Positions 43,803 through 51,561 of a stretch of 64,000 bases of DNA are shown here, piece by piece. Origin of the DNA: an uncultured Oscillospiraceae bacterium (GTDB taxonomy: Bacteria > Bacillota > Clostridia > Oscillospirales > Oscillospiraceae). The position numbers and the translations under genes were made by a program. Each line of letters opens with the position of its first letter. The first letter of the stretch is position 1. The stretch covers positions 10,627 to 74,626 of the forward strand of contig CAKTJX010000007.1 of assembly GCA_934569045.1 (NCBI GenBank), read 5' to 3'. The notes under the pieces were generated by a model that was not told the origin of the DNA, made no database searches, and worked only from the letters and a program-made list of their open reading frames with translations.

Positions 43803-44558
43803 TTATAACCCTAAACAATCCATAAAAATAGGCACCTGCTTTGCCCAGGAGGCTTCGCAGTGGGTGCCGTCGGGGACGATGCGCAGGGCCAGATTCACCC
43901 GCTTGGTCATCAGAAGATGGCTGGTGGAGAACAGGGCCTCCGCGTTGGCTGCGTGGTTGAACATTTCCTTGGCGCCGTAGTCTAAGTAGATGCAGGTATC
44001 CCGGCGGATATGGGCCCGGGCGATGAGCTCCAACATCTTCCCGGGGGCCACCCACAGGCTGGGGCTGAGGCAGGCGGCCCGCTGGAACACCTGGTTAAAG
44101 GTGGTCACGGCATACAGCGCCATGAGCCCGCCCATGGAGGAGCCGGCAATCAGGGTGTTCTGCCGGTCCGGCAGGGTGCGGAAGGTTTCATCGATGTAGG
44201 GCTTCAGCTCGTAGATGAGCCAGTGCATATACTGTTTGCCCCGGCCCTTGATGCGGCCCAGCTCGGAATTTTCAAAGGTAATGGGGGCGTATTCCTCCAG
44301 CCGTCCGTTGCCCTCCCGGTTGCACTCAACGCCCACCAGGATCAGCTCCTTGCCGCTTGATTCCATATAGTCGTTCATGCCCCAGGAGGTGCCGAAGGTG
44401 GCATCCTCATCGAAGAATACGTTGTGGCCGTCAAAGAAATACATGACGGGATACCGGCGCTCCGGCTCCCGGTCATAGGATTCCGGCAGATAGACATAGG
44501 CGCGGCGCAGCTGATCGCCGGACAGCTGCGGAATGGTCAATTCCCATTTGATTACCAT
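43803..44558 (-). CDS. Esterase-family alpha/beta hydrolase (second)
   Basis: 251 aa, first gene of the operon. Nucleophile Ser141 in GSSMGG, Asp193 in YLDYGAKE, His233 in PDGTHCE, and FFDGHNVF and GVECNREGNGR loops typical of Fes-like esterases, which in other bacteria cleave siderophores. Start at 44558 (MVIKWEL) with GGAGG nine bases upstream. The two esterases may act on different parts of one compound. Confidence 0.87.
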   Translation of the reverse strand: MVIKWELTIPQLSGDQLRRAYVYLPESYDREPERRYPVMYFFDGHNVFFDEDATFGTSWGMNDYMESSGKELILVGVECNREGNGRLEEYAPITFENSELGRIKGRGKQYMHWLIYELKPYIDETFRTLPDRQNTLIAGSSMGGLMALYAVTTFNQVFQRAACLSPSLWVAPGKMLELIARAHIRRDTCIYLDYGAKEMFNHAANAEALFSTSHLLMTKRVNLALRIVPDGTHCEASWAKQVPIFMDCLGL

Positions 44559-44630
44559 AGGTACAGGCCTCCGATATGGAAAATGCGGGCAGTACACGCT
44601 GCCTCCATTTCCCTACCAATCTAGTATATT

Positions 44631-44659
44631 AGTATAGTTTGCGCTTTCTTGTTTGTCAA
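44631..44659 (-). promoter_or_regulatory. Promoter of the esterase/ATP-grasp/ABC operon
   Basis: TTGACA (44659-44654) and TATACT (44636-44631) with a 17-base spacer on the minus strand. TATACTA occurs twice in a row around the -10 box. Confidence 0.8.
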
Positions 44660-44743
44660 GAAAGCTGGCAAATTCTGTATGTATGTTGGACGCAATCGGA
44701 CGCAGACGGCGGACAAGTTGTAGAAACTGCCCAAGAGCCCAAG

Positions 44744-45529
44744 TCAGATTTTGTGGAAGATGGGGACACGGTCCTGGAAGGTGCACACATAGCCGAAGAT
44801 TTCCCCCAGCATGGCCGCGGCGTTGCCGCAATACTGGCCCACCCGGTCCGCCCGGTGGGCATCGGAGCCCACGGTGACGATCTCTCCCCCCAGCTCCTTG
44901 AAGCGGCGGAAGAAATCGATGGTGGGCAAAAATCCCACGCTGCGGTCCACGCCGCTGGTGTTCATTTCCAGCCCCTTGCCCTTGTTGGCAAGGGTTTTCA
45001 GAATTTCGTCCAGAATTTCCCGGTGGGCATCAAAAGACAGGGGGGCCCGGACGGGATTATAGGGGGACTTCATGAGAAAGGTCAGGTGGGCCAGCACGTC
45101 AAAATCCTGGTGGGCGCGGACCATGCGCAGGGTCTGCTCCAGAAAAACGCGCTGGGCATCAAAGGGAATCTTGTCCTGCCAGTACTCCTTAAAATAAACA
45201 TCCAATCCGTCCACAAAATGGACGCTGCCCAGCACAAAGTCGTAGTGCCGCTGGCTGAGCCGCTGCAGGAGCAGGGATTGGTTCCCCTCGGTAAGGCCAA
45301 ATTCCATCCCTCTGCGGATTTTCAGACCGGGAATTTCCAGGGAATCATACTCCCGGTTATAGTCTTCCACATTAAAAACCATGGTCTGAACCGGGGAGAG
45401 GGGGTCGAAGTCCACATGGTCCGTAAAGCAGATTTCCTGCAGGCCTTTCTCTGCCGCGGCCCGGGCCAGGGTTTCGCCCCGGTCATGGCCGTCGAAGGAT
45501 ACGATGGAATGCATATGGTAGTCAAACAT
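44744..45529 (-). CDS. PHP-family histidinol-phosphatase-like protein
   Basis: 261 aa. PHP motifs: DYHMHSIVSFDG at 3-14, TDHVDFD, a His in GSVHFVDG, HLTF and late GSDAHRADRVG. The family cuts phosphate esters with three metal ions; the HisJ branch dephosphorylates histidinol phosphate. No other his gene is present here, so the substrate is uncertain. Its start overlaps the mutY stop by 8 bases, so the two are co-transcribed. Confidence 0.85.
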   Translation of the reverse strand: MFDYHMHSIVSFDGHDRGETLARAAAEKGLQEICFTDHVDFDPLSPVQTMVFNVEDYNREYDSLEIPGLKIRRGMEFGLTEGNQSLLLQRLSQRHYDFVLGSVHFVDGLDVYFKEYWQDKIPFDAQRVFLEQTLRMVRAHQDFDVLAHLTFLMKSPYNPVRAPLSFDAHREILDEILKTLANKGKGLEMNTSGVDRSVGFLPTIDFFRRFKELGGEIVTVGSDAHRADRVGQYCGNAAAMLGEIFGYVCTFQDRVPIFHKI

Positions 45530-46571
45530 ACTCTGTCTCCTCCCAAAAGAGGCGGAAAGCCGTGGGCAGCGCCGCCTGGGTCTGGATTTCCTGGGGGGTC
45601 ATCCAGGTAAGCCCCTGGCCCGGCCCCTCTACCCGCAGGTAGATGCCCTGCATATCCCAGACGATGTGGGTGAAAATGTGCTTTCGGGAAACGCTCTTTT
45701 CCAGCTCCCTTGGGCGCAGGCCAAAATCCGCCACCTGGGCGAGGGCCTGCTCCGGGGCGCTTTTGCCGGGGACGTTGGGGAATTCCCACAGCCCAGCCAG
45801 CAGCCCCTTTTCCGGGCGGCGGCGCAGGGCGAAGCGGCCGTCCCATTCCAGGATGAAGACGGTTTTCTCCTCCTGCCGCTTCTCCCGTTTGGGCAGCTTC
45901 CGGGGAAGGGTGTCGGCGGTGCCGTGGGCACAGCCCAGGCAGATGGATTTACAGGGACACTGGCCGCACTCCGGGGCCCGGTTTGGGCCGCAGAGGGTGG
46001 CGCCCAGCTCCATGAGGGCCTGGGTGAACCGGCCCGCCTGGGCAGGGTAGATTTCCGCCAGGGCCTGGGTGACCCGCTGCTTCATTTCCGCACTGTCGAT
46101 GGGGCTGCCGTCATCCCACAGCCGGGACACCAGCCGCAGCACGTTTCCGTCCACCGCCGGGGTGGGCAGATCATAGGCAATGGAACAGATGGCTCCCGCC
46201 GTATAGGGCCCGATGCCGGGCAGAGCCCGGACCTGGTCGTAGGTTTTCGGGAAGCTGCCGCTATAGGTGGATTCGATGACCTGGGCGGCCTTTTTCAGAT
46301 TCCTCACCCGGCTGTAGTAGCCCAGCCCCTCCCAGAGCTTGTGCAGGGTATCGTCCTCGCATTGGGCCAGGTCCGAAATCTGGGGGAGGGCCCGCAAGAA
46401 TCGGGTATAGTAGCCCTTTACCGCCTCCACACGGGTCTGCTGCAGCATGATCTCCGACACCCAGATGTGGTAGGGCTGCCGGTCCTGCCGCCAGGGGAGA
46501 TCCCGTTTGTTTTCCTCATACCAGGGCTCCAGCAGTACCGGAAGCTGGGCAAGTATCGCGCCTTGTTCCAT
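45522..46571 (-). CDS. mutY: Adenine DNA glycosylase
   Basis: 349 aa. PWYEENKRDLPWRQ and EIMLQQTRVEAV near the start with the catalytic Glu; helix-hairpin-helix ALPGIGPYTAGAI (about 119-131) followed by the catalytic Asp in PAVDGNV; four Cys of the iron-sulfur cluster (here C-x7-C-x2-C-x5-C, one residue longer than in E. coli); C-terminal NUDIX-like domain (about 230-345) reading 8-oxoG. It removes A opposite 8-oxoG. Start at 46571 (MEQGAIL), preceded by AAAGGA. Confidence 0.95.
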   Translation of the reverse strand: MEQGAILAQLPVLLEPWYEENKRDLPWRQDRQPYHIWVSEIMLQQTRVEAVKGYYTRFLRALPQISDLAQCEDDTLHKLWEGLGYYSRVRNLKKAAQVIESTYSGSFPKTYDQVRALPGIGPYTAGAICSIAYDLPTPAVDGNVLRLVSRLWDDGSPIDSAEMKQRVTQALAEIYPAQAGRFTQALMELGATLCGPNRAPECGQCPCKSICLGCAHGTADTLPRKLPKREKRQEEKTVFILEWDGRFALRRRPEKGLLAGLWEFPNVPGKSAPEQALAQVADFGLRPRELEKSVSRKHIFTHIVWDMQGIYLRVEGPGQGLTWMTPQEIQTQAALPTAFRLFWEETEYV

Positions 46572-46639
46572 AAAAAATCCTTTCCATCGACGGAATTTCT
46601 CTCCTTTTATCATATCGTATTTGTCAAGGGGCCGGGCGC

Positions 46640-46668
46640 TTTACAGATGGAAAATTTGTGGGTATAAT
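46640..46668 (+). promoter_or_regulatory. Promoter of the PIG-L gene
   Basis: TTTACA (46640-46645) and TATAAT (46663-46668), 17-base spacer; the start of transcription would be about 17 bases before the GTG start codon. Confidence 0.7.
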
Positions 46669-46691
46669 AGGAGCAGCAATCGAATCGGACG

Positions 46692-48194
46692 GTGACTGTT
46701 TTGAAGCTGCTTTGGAAAATTCTGGGGGCGCTGCTGCTGCTTGCCTGCCTGCCCCTGTTTGCCTTTGGCGAGGAAGCCAAGGACGTGAGCTCTGTGGAGC
46801 TGGTTACGGAGAGTCAGGGCTTTTCCCATCTGGGGAGCCTGTTTGACAGAAATCGAACCTCCGGCTACAAAACCGGGGACCAGGCCAGTCTGACGGTGGA
46901 ATACCCGGAGGGGTTCGGCTCCGCCTACCTGATTTTTGACCGGGAGTACGGAGAATTCACGGTTACGGACCCAGATACCGGGGAGAGCCATACGGTGGGG
47001 CAGGAGAATTTCCTGCATACTTTTCTGGATCTGGAGAATCTTTTCGGCTTCTGCCCAGAAAAGCTGACGTTTACCTTTGACAATGGCCCCGCGCCGCTGC
47101 TGGAGCTGACCCTTTTTACCCAGGGCACCGTGCCGGACTGGGTGCAGCGCTGGGAGGCCCCGGCGGAAAACGGCACGGATTTGGCCCTCTTTTCCACCCA
47201 CGCGGATGATGAGCAGCTGTTTTTCGCGGGAATTCTGCCCTATTACGCGGGAGAACTGGATTACCGGGTTCAGGTGATCTATCTGACCAACCATCGGAAC
47301 CTCTCCAAAGATCCCAACCTGCGCTGCCATGAGGCGCTGAACGGCCTCTGGGCGGTGGGGGTGCGGAATTACCCCGTGTTCGGGTCCTTTGGGGACTATT
47401 TCTCCCGGAACGAGAAGGATGCCATTGGCCTGTTCCATTATCAAGGGGTGGAGCAGGAGGAGCTGCTGGGCTATGTGGTGGAGCAGCTGCGGCGCTTCAA
47501 GCCCCTGGTGGCGGTGGGACACGACCTGAACGGCGAGTACGGCCACGGGGCCCATATGCTCTACGCCGACCTGCTGACCCAGGCTGTGGAGCTCAGCGCC
47601 GACGAAGGGCAGTATCCGGAATCTGCGGAGGTGTACGGCACCTGGGATGTGCCCAAGCTCTACCTACACCTGTATGAGCAGGACCAGATCACCATGGATT
47701 GGGACCGTCCCCTGGATTGCTTTGACGGCATGACTGCCTACCAGGTGACGAAAGAACTTGGCTTCCCCTGCCACGCCAGCCAGGTCCAGGACTTCGCCTG
47801 GTATATGGCAGGAGTCGAGAATGCGGCGGACATTCAAAAGTACAGCCCCTGCCTCTTTGGCCTCTACCGCAGCACCGTGGGAGAGGATGTGGAGAAGCAG
47901 GACTTCTTTGAACACCTCTCCACCTACGCCCAGCAGGAGCAGGCCCGGCTGGAAGAGCAGGCAAAATTGGAAGAACAGGCGAGATTAGAGGAGCAGGCAA
48001 AACAGGAAGCGGCGGCCCGGCAGGCAGAGCTGGCCCGCCAGCAGACCGCCCCGGCAGCGGACCCAACGCAGGCGCCCGACCAGATTCCGGCGGATGCCTA
48101 TCTCAGTCCGCCGATCTGGCCCATAGTCCTGTCCCTGACCATGATTCTCGCCGCGGGCGCGGCACTGGTCTTCCTCTGGCGAAGGAAAAAATAA
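46692..48194 (+). CDS. Membrane-anchored PIG-L deacetylase with coiled coil
   Basis: 500 aa. Signal helix (1-26), a beta domain (about 30-155), then the PIG-L domain (about 155-400) with HADDE (about 174-178) for HPDDE and NGEYGHGAH (about 280-288) carrying the other zinc His. A helix of repeated ARLEEQAKLEEQ units (about 415-455), a Pro-rich spacer and a C-terminal helix with RRKK end follow. The family removes acetyl groups from GlcNAc-type sugars; here it would act outside. The start is uncertain: a GTG without a good ribosome site, with a TTG three codons later. Confidence 0.8.
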   Translation: MTVLKLLWKILGALLLLACLPLFAFGEEAKDVSSVELVTESQGFSHLGSLFDRNRTSGYKTGDQASLTVEYPEGFGSAYLIFDREYGEFTVTDPDTGESHTVGQENFLHTFLDLENLFGFCPEKLTFTFDNGPAPLLELTLFTQGTVPDWVQRWEAPAENGTDLALFSTHADDEQLFFAGILPYYAGELDYRVQVIYLTNHRNLSKDPNLRCHEALNGLWAVGVRNYPVFGSFGDYFSRNEKDAIGLFHYQGVEQEELLGYVVEQLRRFKPLVAVGHDLNGEYGHGAHMLYADLLTQAVELSADEGQYPESAEVYGTWDVPKLYLHLYEQDQITMDWDRPLDCFDGMTAYQVTKELGFPCHASQVQDFAWYMAGVENAADIQKYSPCLFGLYRSTVGEDVEKQDFFEHLSTYAQQEQARLEEQAKLEEQARLEEQAKQEAAARQAELARQQTAPAADPTQAPDQIPADAYLSPPIWPIVLSLTMILAAGAALVFLWRRKK

Positions 48195-48216
48195 TTCCAA
48201 ATTCGAGAATTTCAGC

Positions 48217-48245
48217 TTGACAAAATCTTCCCCCTGTGCTACTAT
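48217..48245 (+). promoter_or_regulatory. tRNA-Arg promoter
   Basis: TTGACA (48217-48222) and TACTAT (48240-48245) with a 17-base spacer, 24 bases before the tRNA. Confidence 0.75.
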
Positions 48246-48268
48246 ATCTAAGCGTTCAGCGAACGTAT

Positions 48269-48345
48269 GCGCCGGTAGCTCAGTTGGATAGAGTGACTGA
48301 CTACGAATCAGTAGGTCGGGGGTTCGAGTCCCTTCCGGCGTACCA
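48269..48345 (+). tRNA. tRNA-Arg (anticodon ACG)
   Basis: 77 bases including encoded CCA (48343-48345). Acceptor GCGCCGG pairs with CCGGCGT (first pair G-U), D-arm with AGCTCAGTTGGATAGAG, anticodon stem ACTGA/TCAGT with loop CTACGAA (ACG at 48303-48305), T-loop GGTTCGAGTCC. ACG is read as ICG and decodes CGU, CGC and CGA. Confidence 0.97.
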
Positions 48346-48351
48346 AAGAAG

Positions 48352-48395
48352 AATAATCCGAACCTGTTCTCGGTAGGAGATGGGTTCGGATTATT
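48352..48395 (+). terminator. tRNA terminator
   Basis: AATAATCCGAACC (48352-48364) pairs perfectly with GGTTCGGATTATT (48383-48395) and runs into TGTTTTCTT. Confidence 0.85.
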
Positions 48396-48399
48396 TGTT

Positions 48400-48684
48400 T
48401 TCTTGGGGGAATTTGAGGAAGCACATTGCCAAAACGGTGTTGTCAAGAGACCGGAATCCGATTCACGCTGAGCCTGCCATTCCCGGAATTCCCGCTGGCC
48501 TTCTGCGCTTTCATAGTAGGCGAGAATATCAGGGAGGATGCACCGGGCAATGTGTTCGATCTCGTGCTGCGGAATACCGGAATTGTTGATGAGCTTCTTC
48601 TTGCGGCCCAAGCTGGTTATTCCCTCCGGTTCAATATGAAATTTTAAGGTGCGGTTGTGGGTGGATGATCTGTACTTGCGGCAT
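48400..48684 (-). pseudogene. Broken small gene of a mobile element
   Basis: On the minus strand a 17-codon frame from ATG 48684 ends in TGA at 48633, and the next frame reads EPEGITSLGRKKKLINNSG, IPQHEIEHIARCILPDILAY and YESAEGQREFREWQAQRE. The second part keeps normal protein character until it runs antisense into the tRNA. Such small proteins occur, as I recall, next to serine recombinases of clostridial elements. The stop and missing end suggest a frameshifted relic placed beside the tRNA gene. Together with 48707-48790 it fills the 555-base gap. Confidence 0.55.
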
Positions 48685-48706
48685 GGCTCCTTTCTGAAAA
48701 CGGAAA

Positions 48707-48748
48707 ATGCAGGCGCTTGTCAAGCTGCGGCTTGATCGGCGTCTGCAT
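48707..48748 (-). other. Leader hairpin before the broken gene
   Basis: ATGCAGGCGC (48707-48716) and GCGTCTGCAT (48739-48748) pair with one G-U, and TCAAGC/GCTTGA inside extend the stem. It lies between promoter and gene remnant on the minus strand. Confidence 0.5.
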
Positions 48749-48762
48749 CTTTGCTGGGTTGT

Positions 48763-48790
48763 ATTATAGCATATTTGGAGCGGGTGTCAA
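48763..48790 (-). promoter_or_regulatory. Promoter of the broken gene
   Basis: TTGACA (48790-48785) and TATAAT (48768-48763), both consensus, 16 bases apart. A strong promoter left without an intact gene. Confidence 0.7.
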
Positions 48791-48901
48791 CAGTATGGAG
48801 ATGAAAAGAGATTTGTCAGTTTGACGATCCGCTATAGTTGTAATTAGATATACCCCGCGTACCTGGTTTTCGTAAGGAGGCGCAGGTGTGCGGGGGAATT
48901 T

Positions 48902-49468
48902 TTATGCGGCCAGACTGTACAGCACGACACCCGCCAGGGCCGCTCCGGCCATGACCTTGATGGGGCTGGGCTTCCATTTGCGCAGGATGAAAAAGCCGAT
49001 GAGGAAGATCACCAGGGCAATCAAATCAAAGCTGCCCAGGTCCGCCGGGAGGGTGCGCTGGCCGTAGAGGGCCAGGATCAGCAGGGAAATGCCCGCGGAG
49101 GCGATCATGGCAATGACCGCCGGGCGGAGACCCGCCAGAATGCCCTGCACGATGCTAAGGCCCCGGAAGCGGTAGTACACATAGGCGAGGGTCATTACAA
49201 TGACGCAGGAGGGGAAGATGCAGCCAACGGTGGCAATCAGCGCTCCCGGCAGACCTGCTACCTGAATACCCACAAAGGTGGCGGCATTCAGGGCAATGGG
49301 GCCAGGGGTCATCTCCGCAATGGCCATAATGTCGGCAAAGCCTGTCATGGTCAGCCAGGGGTGAATGTCCACCACTTGGTTCTGAATCAGGGGCATAGCG
49401 GCATAGCCGCCGCCGATGCTGAAGAGGCCCACCTGGAAAAAGCTCCAGAACAGCTCCAGATAGATCAT
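48902..49468 (-). CDS. Chromate transporter half (ChrA family)
   Basis: 188 aa with five or six helices. FSIGGGYAAMPLIQNQVV and ITMTPGPIALN-like segment (AEMTPGPIALNAATFVG, about 55-71) match the ChrA half-domain. In many Firmicutes ChrA is coded by two short genes whose products pair; this is the second. The family exports chromate or, more likely here, moves another oxyanion. It overlaps the upstream half by four bases (ATGA). Confidence 0.9.
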   Translation of the reverse strand: MIYLELFWSFFQVGLFSIGGGYAAMPLIQNQVVDIHPWLTMTGFADIMAIAEMTPGPIALNAATFVGIQVAGLPGALIATVGCIFPSCVIVMTLAYVYYRFRGLSIVQGILAGLRPAVIAMIASAGISLLILALYGQRTLPADLGSFDLIALVIFLIGFFILRKWKPSPIKVMAGAALAGVVLYSLAA

Positions 49469-50031
49469 TTTGCCCCCTCCTTCTTTTGCAGATACAGGGT
49501 ATCCAGCGCGCCGATGGCTCCGCAGACCAGGATGATCACGATGATATTCACGGAGAGATACCGGGTCGCCACGAAGGATGCCAGCATGACAACGATGGGC
49601 AGCCAGCGTTTCTTCTTGAGAATGGGCCAGGCCATATTGATAACCACGTCAAAGATTACCGCCGCAACCCCCGCCAGCATTCCGGCCATGGCCATGCTCA
49701 CATATTTGTTGGAGCGGAAAGCCTGGTAGAAGGCGGAGATAATGGAAATGATGATCAGCGGCGGCAGGGCCGCGCCCACCACGGTGATCAGCGCGCCGGG
49801 AATTCCGGCCACATGGTAGCCCACCAGAATGGAGGCGTTGATGGCGATGGAGCCGGGGCTGGACTGGGCGATGGCCGTCAGATCCAGCATTTCCTCCTCC
49901 TCAATCCAATGCAGCTCCTCCACAAAGCGCTTGCGCATCAGCGGAATAATCACAAAGCCGCCGCCGAAGGTGCAGGCGCTGAGCTTGAAGGTGGAAAGAA
50001 ACAGCTGCCAATATTTTTTGCGTTTATCCAA
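49465..50031 (-). CDS. Chromate transporter half (ChrA family)
   Basis: 188 aa, partner of the gene downstream. TFGGGFVIIPLMRKRFVEE at about 20-38 and AQSSPGSIAINASILVGY at about 55-72 are the half-domain motifs. The start is probably TTG at 50031, with AAAGGAG ten bases before it; no ATG is near. A terminator separates it from the LarA-like gene. Confidence 0.88.
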   Translation of the reverse strand: MDKRKKYWQLFLSTFKLSACTFGGGFVIIPLMRKRFVEELHWIEEEEMLDLTAIAQSSPGSIAINASILVGYHVAGIPGALITVVGAALPPLIIISIISAFYQAFRSNKYVSMAMAGMLAGVAAVIFDVVINMAWPILKKKRWLPIVVMLASFVATRYLSVNIIVIILVCGAIGALDTLYLQKKEGAK

Positions 50032-50052
50032 TGGAATCGGTCTCCTTTGAAA

Positions 50053-50081
50053 GCGGGCTGCCTCTTTTCGAGACAGCCCGC
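50053..50081 (-). terminator. Terminator of the LarA operon
   Basis: GCGGGCTG (50053-50060) and CAGCCCGC (50074-50081) with inner CTC/GAG pairs, 8 bases after the LarA stop; TTTC follows on the minus strand. Confidence 0.6.
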
Positions 50082-50088
50082 CAGCCTT

Positions 50089-51549
50089 TTACACGTTGCT
50101 CAGGTCGTCGTCCTTCATGCACAGATGAACCGCGCCCACCTTGAAGGTCTGGGGCAGGGCCAGGATTCTGGGATTGGGGCCGACGTACTTCTTCATGGCA
50201 TCGGCCAGCGCCTCTTCAAAGGTGGCACGGGTCTTGAGGCCCATGCCTCTGGCAATACCGGGCTCCTGGGCCCCTACAATGTAGATGGCGGAGGTGTTCA
50301 TCTCGGCAATATGGCCGCAGCTCATCATGGAGAAGCCATGGAAGGGGTGGAACGCATTCGCGAAGCGGTACTTGCGGATATACTCCTGATTGGTGGCAAA
50401 GTACTCGCCGTAGCGGTTCATATCCGCGAGGGTGTTCATGTGGTCATGCTGGAACATTTCGTAGAGCTCCCGCAGATAGGGCCAGCGCTCGTCGTGGAAG
50501 TAGCCGTTGCAGATGGAGGAGCAGATGATCACGCAGTTGTCCTTCATGACCCGCTTGTGCCGGATGACCTGGGCGGAGAGGGCCTGCATCATCTGGATGG
50601 GGTTGGTACCCATGCCGTCGCCGTAGTGGAAGTTCTGGGGCATGCCGAAGACCATCACATCGTACTTCTCCTCGGCAAAGGGGACATAGGTCCGCTTGTT
50701 GGCGATCTTCCAGCTCTCGGGCATCATCACGGCGGCGTAGCCGGAGTAAATGGCGATCTGTCGGGAGTAGGTATCCAGCACCGCGTCACAGCAGAAGAAG
50801 GGATGGCCCATCTTCTCCTCCATGTGCATGCCGATCTCGTCAAACTTGGTGCGCATCAGGCTGTGGCCGGAGACGGGGGTGAAGTCCTCCCGGTGCATGA
50901 CCTTGGGCACATGGTGAGAGGCGATGCTCCGCCAGTGGGTAATGCCGGTGGCACAGTGCTTATAGCCGCCAGAGTAGCCGCCGTAGGGGTTGCCTTGAAC
51001 ATGGCCGATGAGAATAGGAATGTCACAGTCGAAGACATACTTATTCATCAGCACCGGGTCGCCCCGGCGGGTTACGCCCAGGTCTACCATATGCTCCGGG
51101 TCCTCGGAATCGTGACTGGTGATCTGGTTGGTCCAATAGAATTCATTGAAGAGCTTCTCCCCCAGGATCTGCCGCATCTCGCTTTCGGTGGAGCGGGGGT
51201 GCAGGCCGTTGGAGAACAGCAGCAGGATATCCTCCTTCTTCACGCCGCCAGCGTACAGCTCTTCCAGGCAGGCGGTGATGGAGACCTTCCGGTGGGCGGT
51301 GGGCTGGCAGCCGCCCTTGACGATATCGGGAATGACAATGACCGCTGTCTTTCCGGGGGCGGCCAGCTCCCGCAGGGGAGCCATACCCATGGGATGCCGC
51401 AGAGAATCCAGGGTGGCAGCATACAGGCTGTCCCAGTCCTGGGGCAGGCATTCGGGGTCGGGAACGGTCTTGCCGGGGATGAAGACCTCGGTGCTGTCAG
51501 GCAGCTCCGCGGACATGAGGCCCTGGCCGTATTCAAAATCCAATTTCAT
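50089..51549 (-). CDS. LarA-like nickel-pincer racemase/epimerase
   Basis: 486 aa. Matches the LarA layout: IPDIVKGGCQPT (about 73-84) in place of the DDxTRP-type loop, FSNGLHPRST (about 112-121) with a cofactor-binding His, and YGGYSGGYKHCATGI (189-203) containing the Lys (197) that carries the nickel pincer cofactor in lactate racemase. Members invert alpha-hydroxy acids or sugar-acid-like compounds by hydride transfer. The cofactor genes larB, larC and larE are not in this window. Last gene of a catabolic operon; it starts 12 bases after the triose-phosphate isomerase gene. Confidence 0.82.
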   Translation of the reverse strand: MKLDFEYGQGLMSAELPDSTEVFIPGKTVPDPECLPQDWDSLYAATLDSLRHPMGMAPLRELAAPGKTAVIVIPDIVKGGCQPTAHRKVSITACLEELYAGGVKKEDILLLFSNGLHPRSTESEMRQILGEKLFNEFYWTNQITSHDSEDPEHMVDLGVTRRGDPVLMNKYVFDCDIPILIGHVQGNPYGGYSGGYKHCATGITHWRSIASHHVPKVMHREDFTPVSGHSLMRTKFDEIGMHMEEKMGHPFFCCDAVLDTYSRQIAIYSGYAAVMMPESWKIANKRTYVPFAEEKYDVMVFGMPQNFHYGDGMGTNPIQMMQALSAQVIRHKRVMKDNCVIICSSICNGYFHDERWPYLRELYEMFQHDHMNTLADMNRYGEYFATNQEYIRKYRFANAFHPFHGFSMMSCGHIAEMNTSAIYIVGAQEPGIARGMGLKTRATFEEALADAMKKYVGPNPRILALPQTFKVGAVHLCMKDDDLSNV

Positions 51550-51561
51550 AGGTAGTTCTCC

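Noticed and set aside
43803-44558. Siderophore esterase proper (Fes)
   Set aside because: The fold fits, but no siderophore synthesis or uptake genes are near and the importer is of the amino acid type.
47985-48611. Minus-strand frame of 208 codons through the tRNA gene
   Set aside because: Its middle is only the antisense of tRNA-Arg and its terminator, and its end is antisense to the PIG-L gene; only the first part is a gene remnant.
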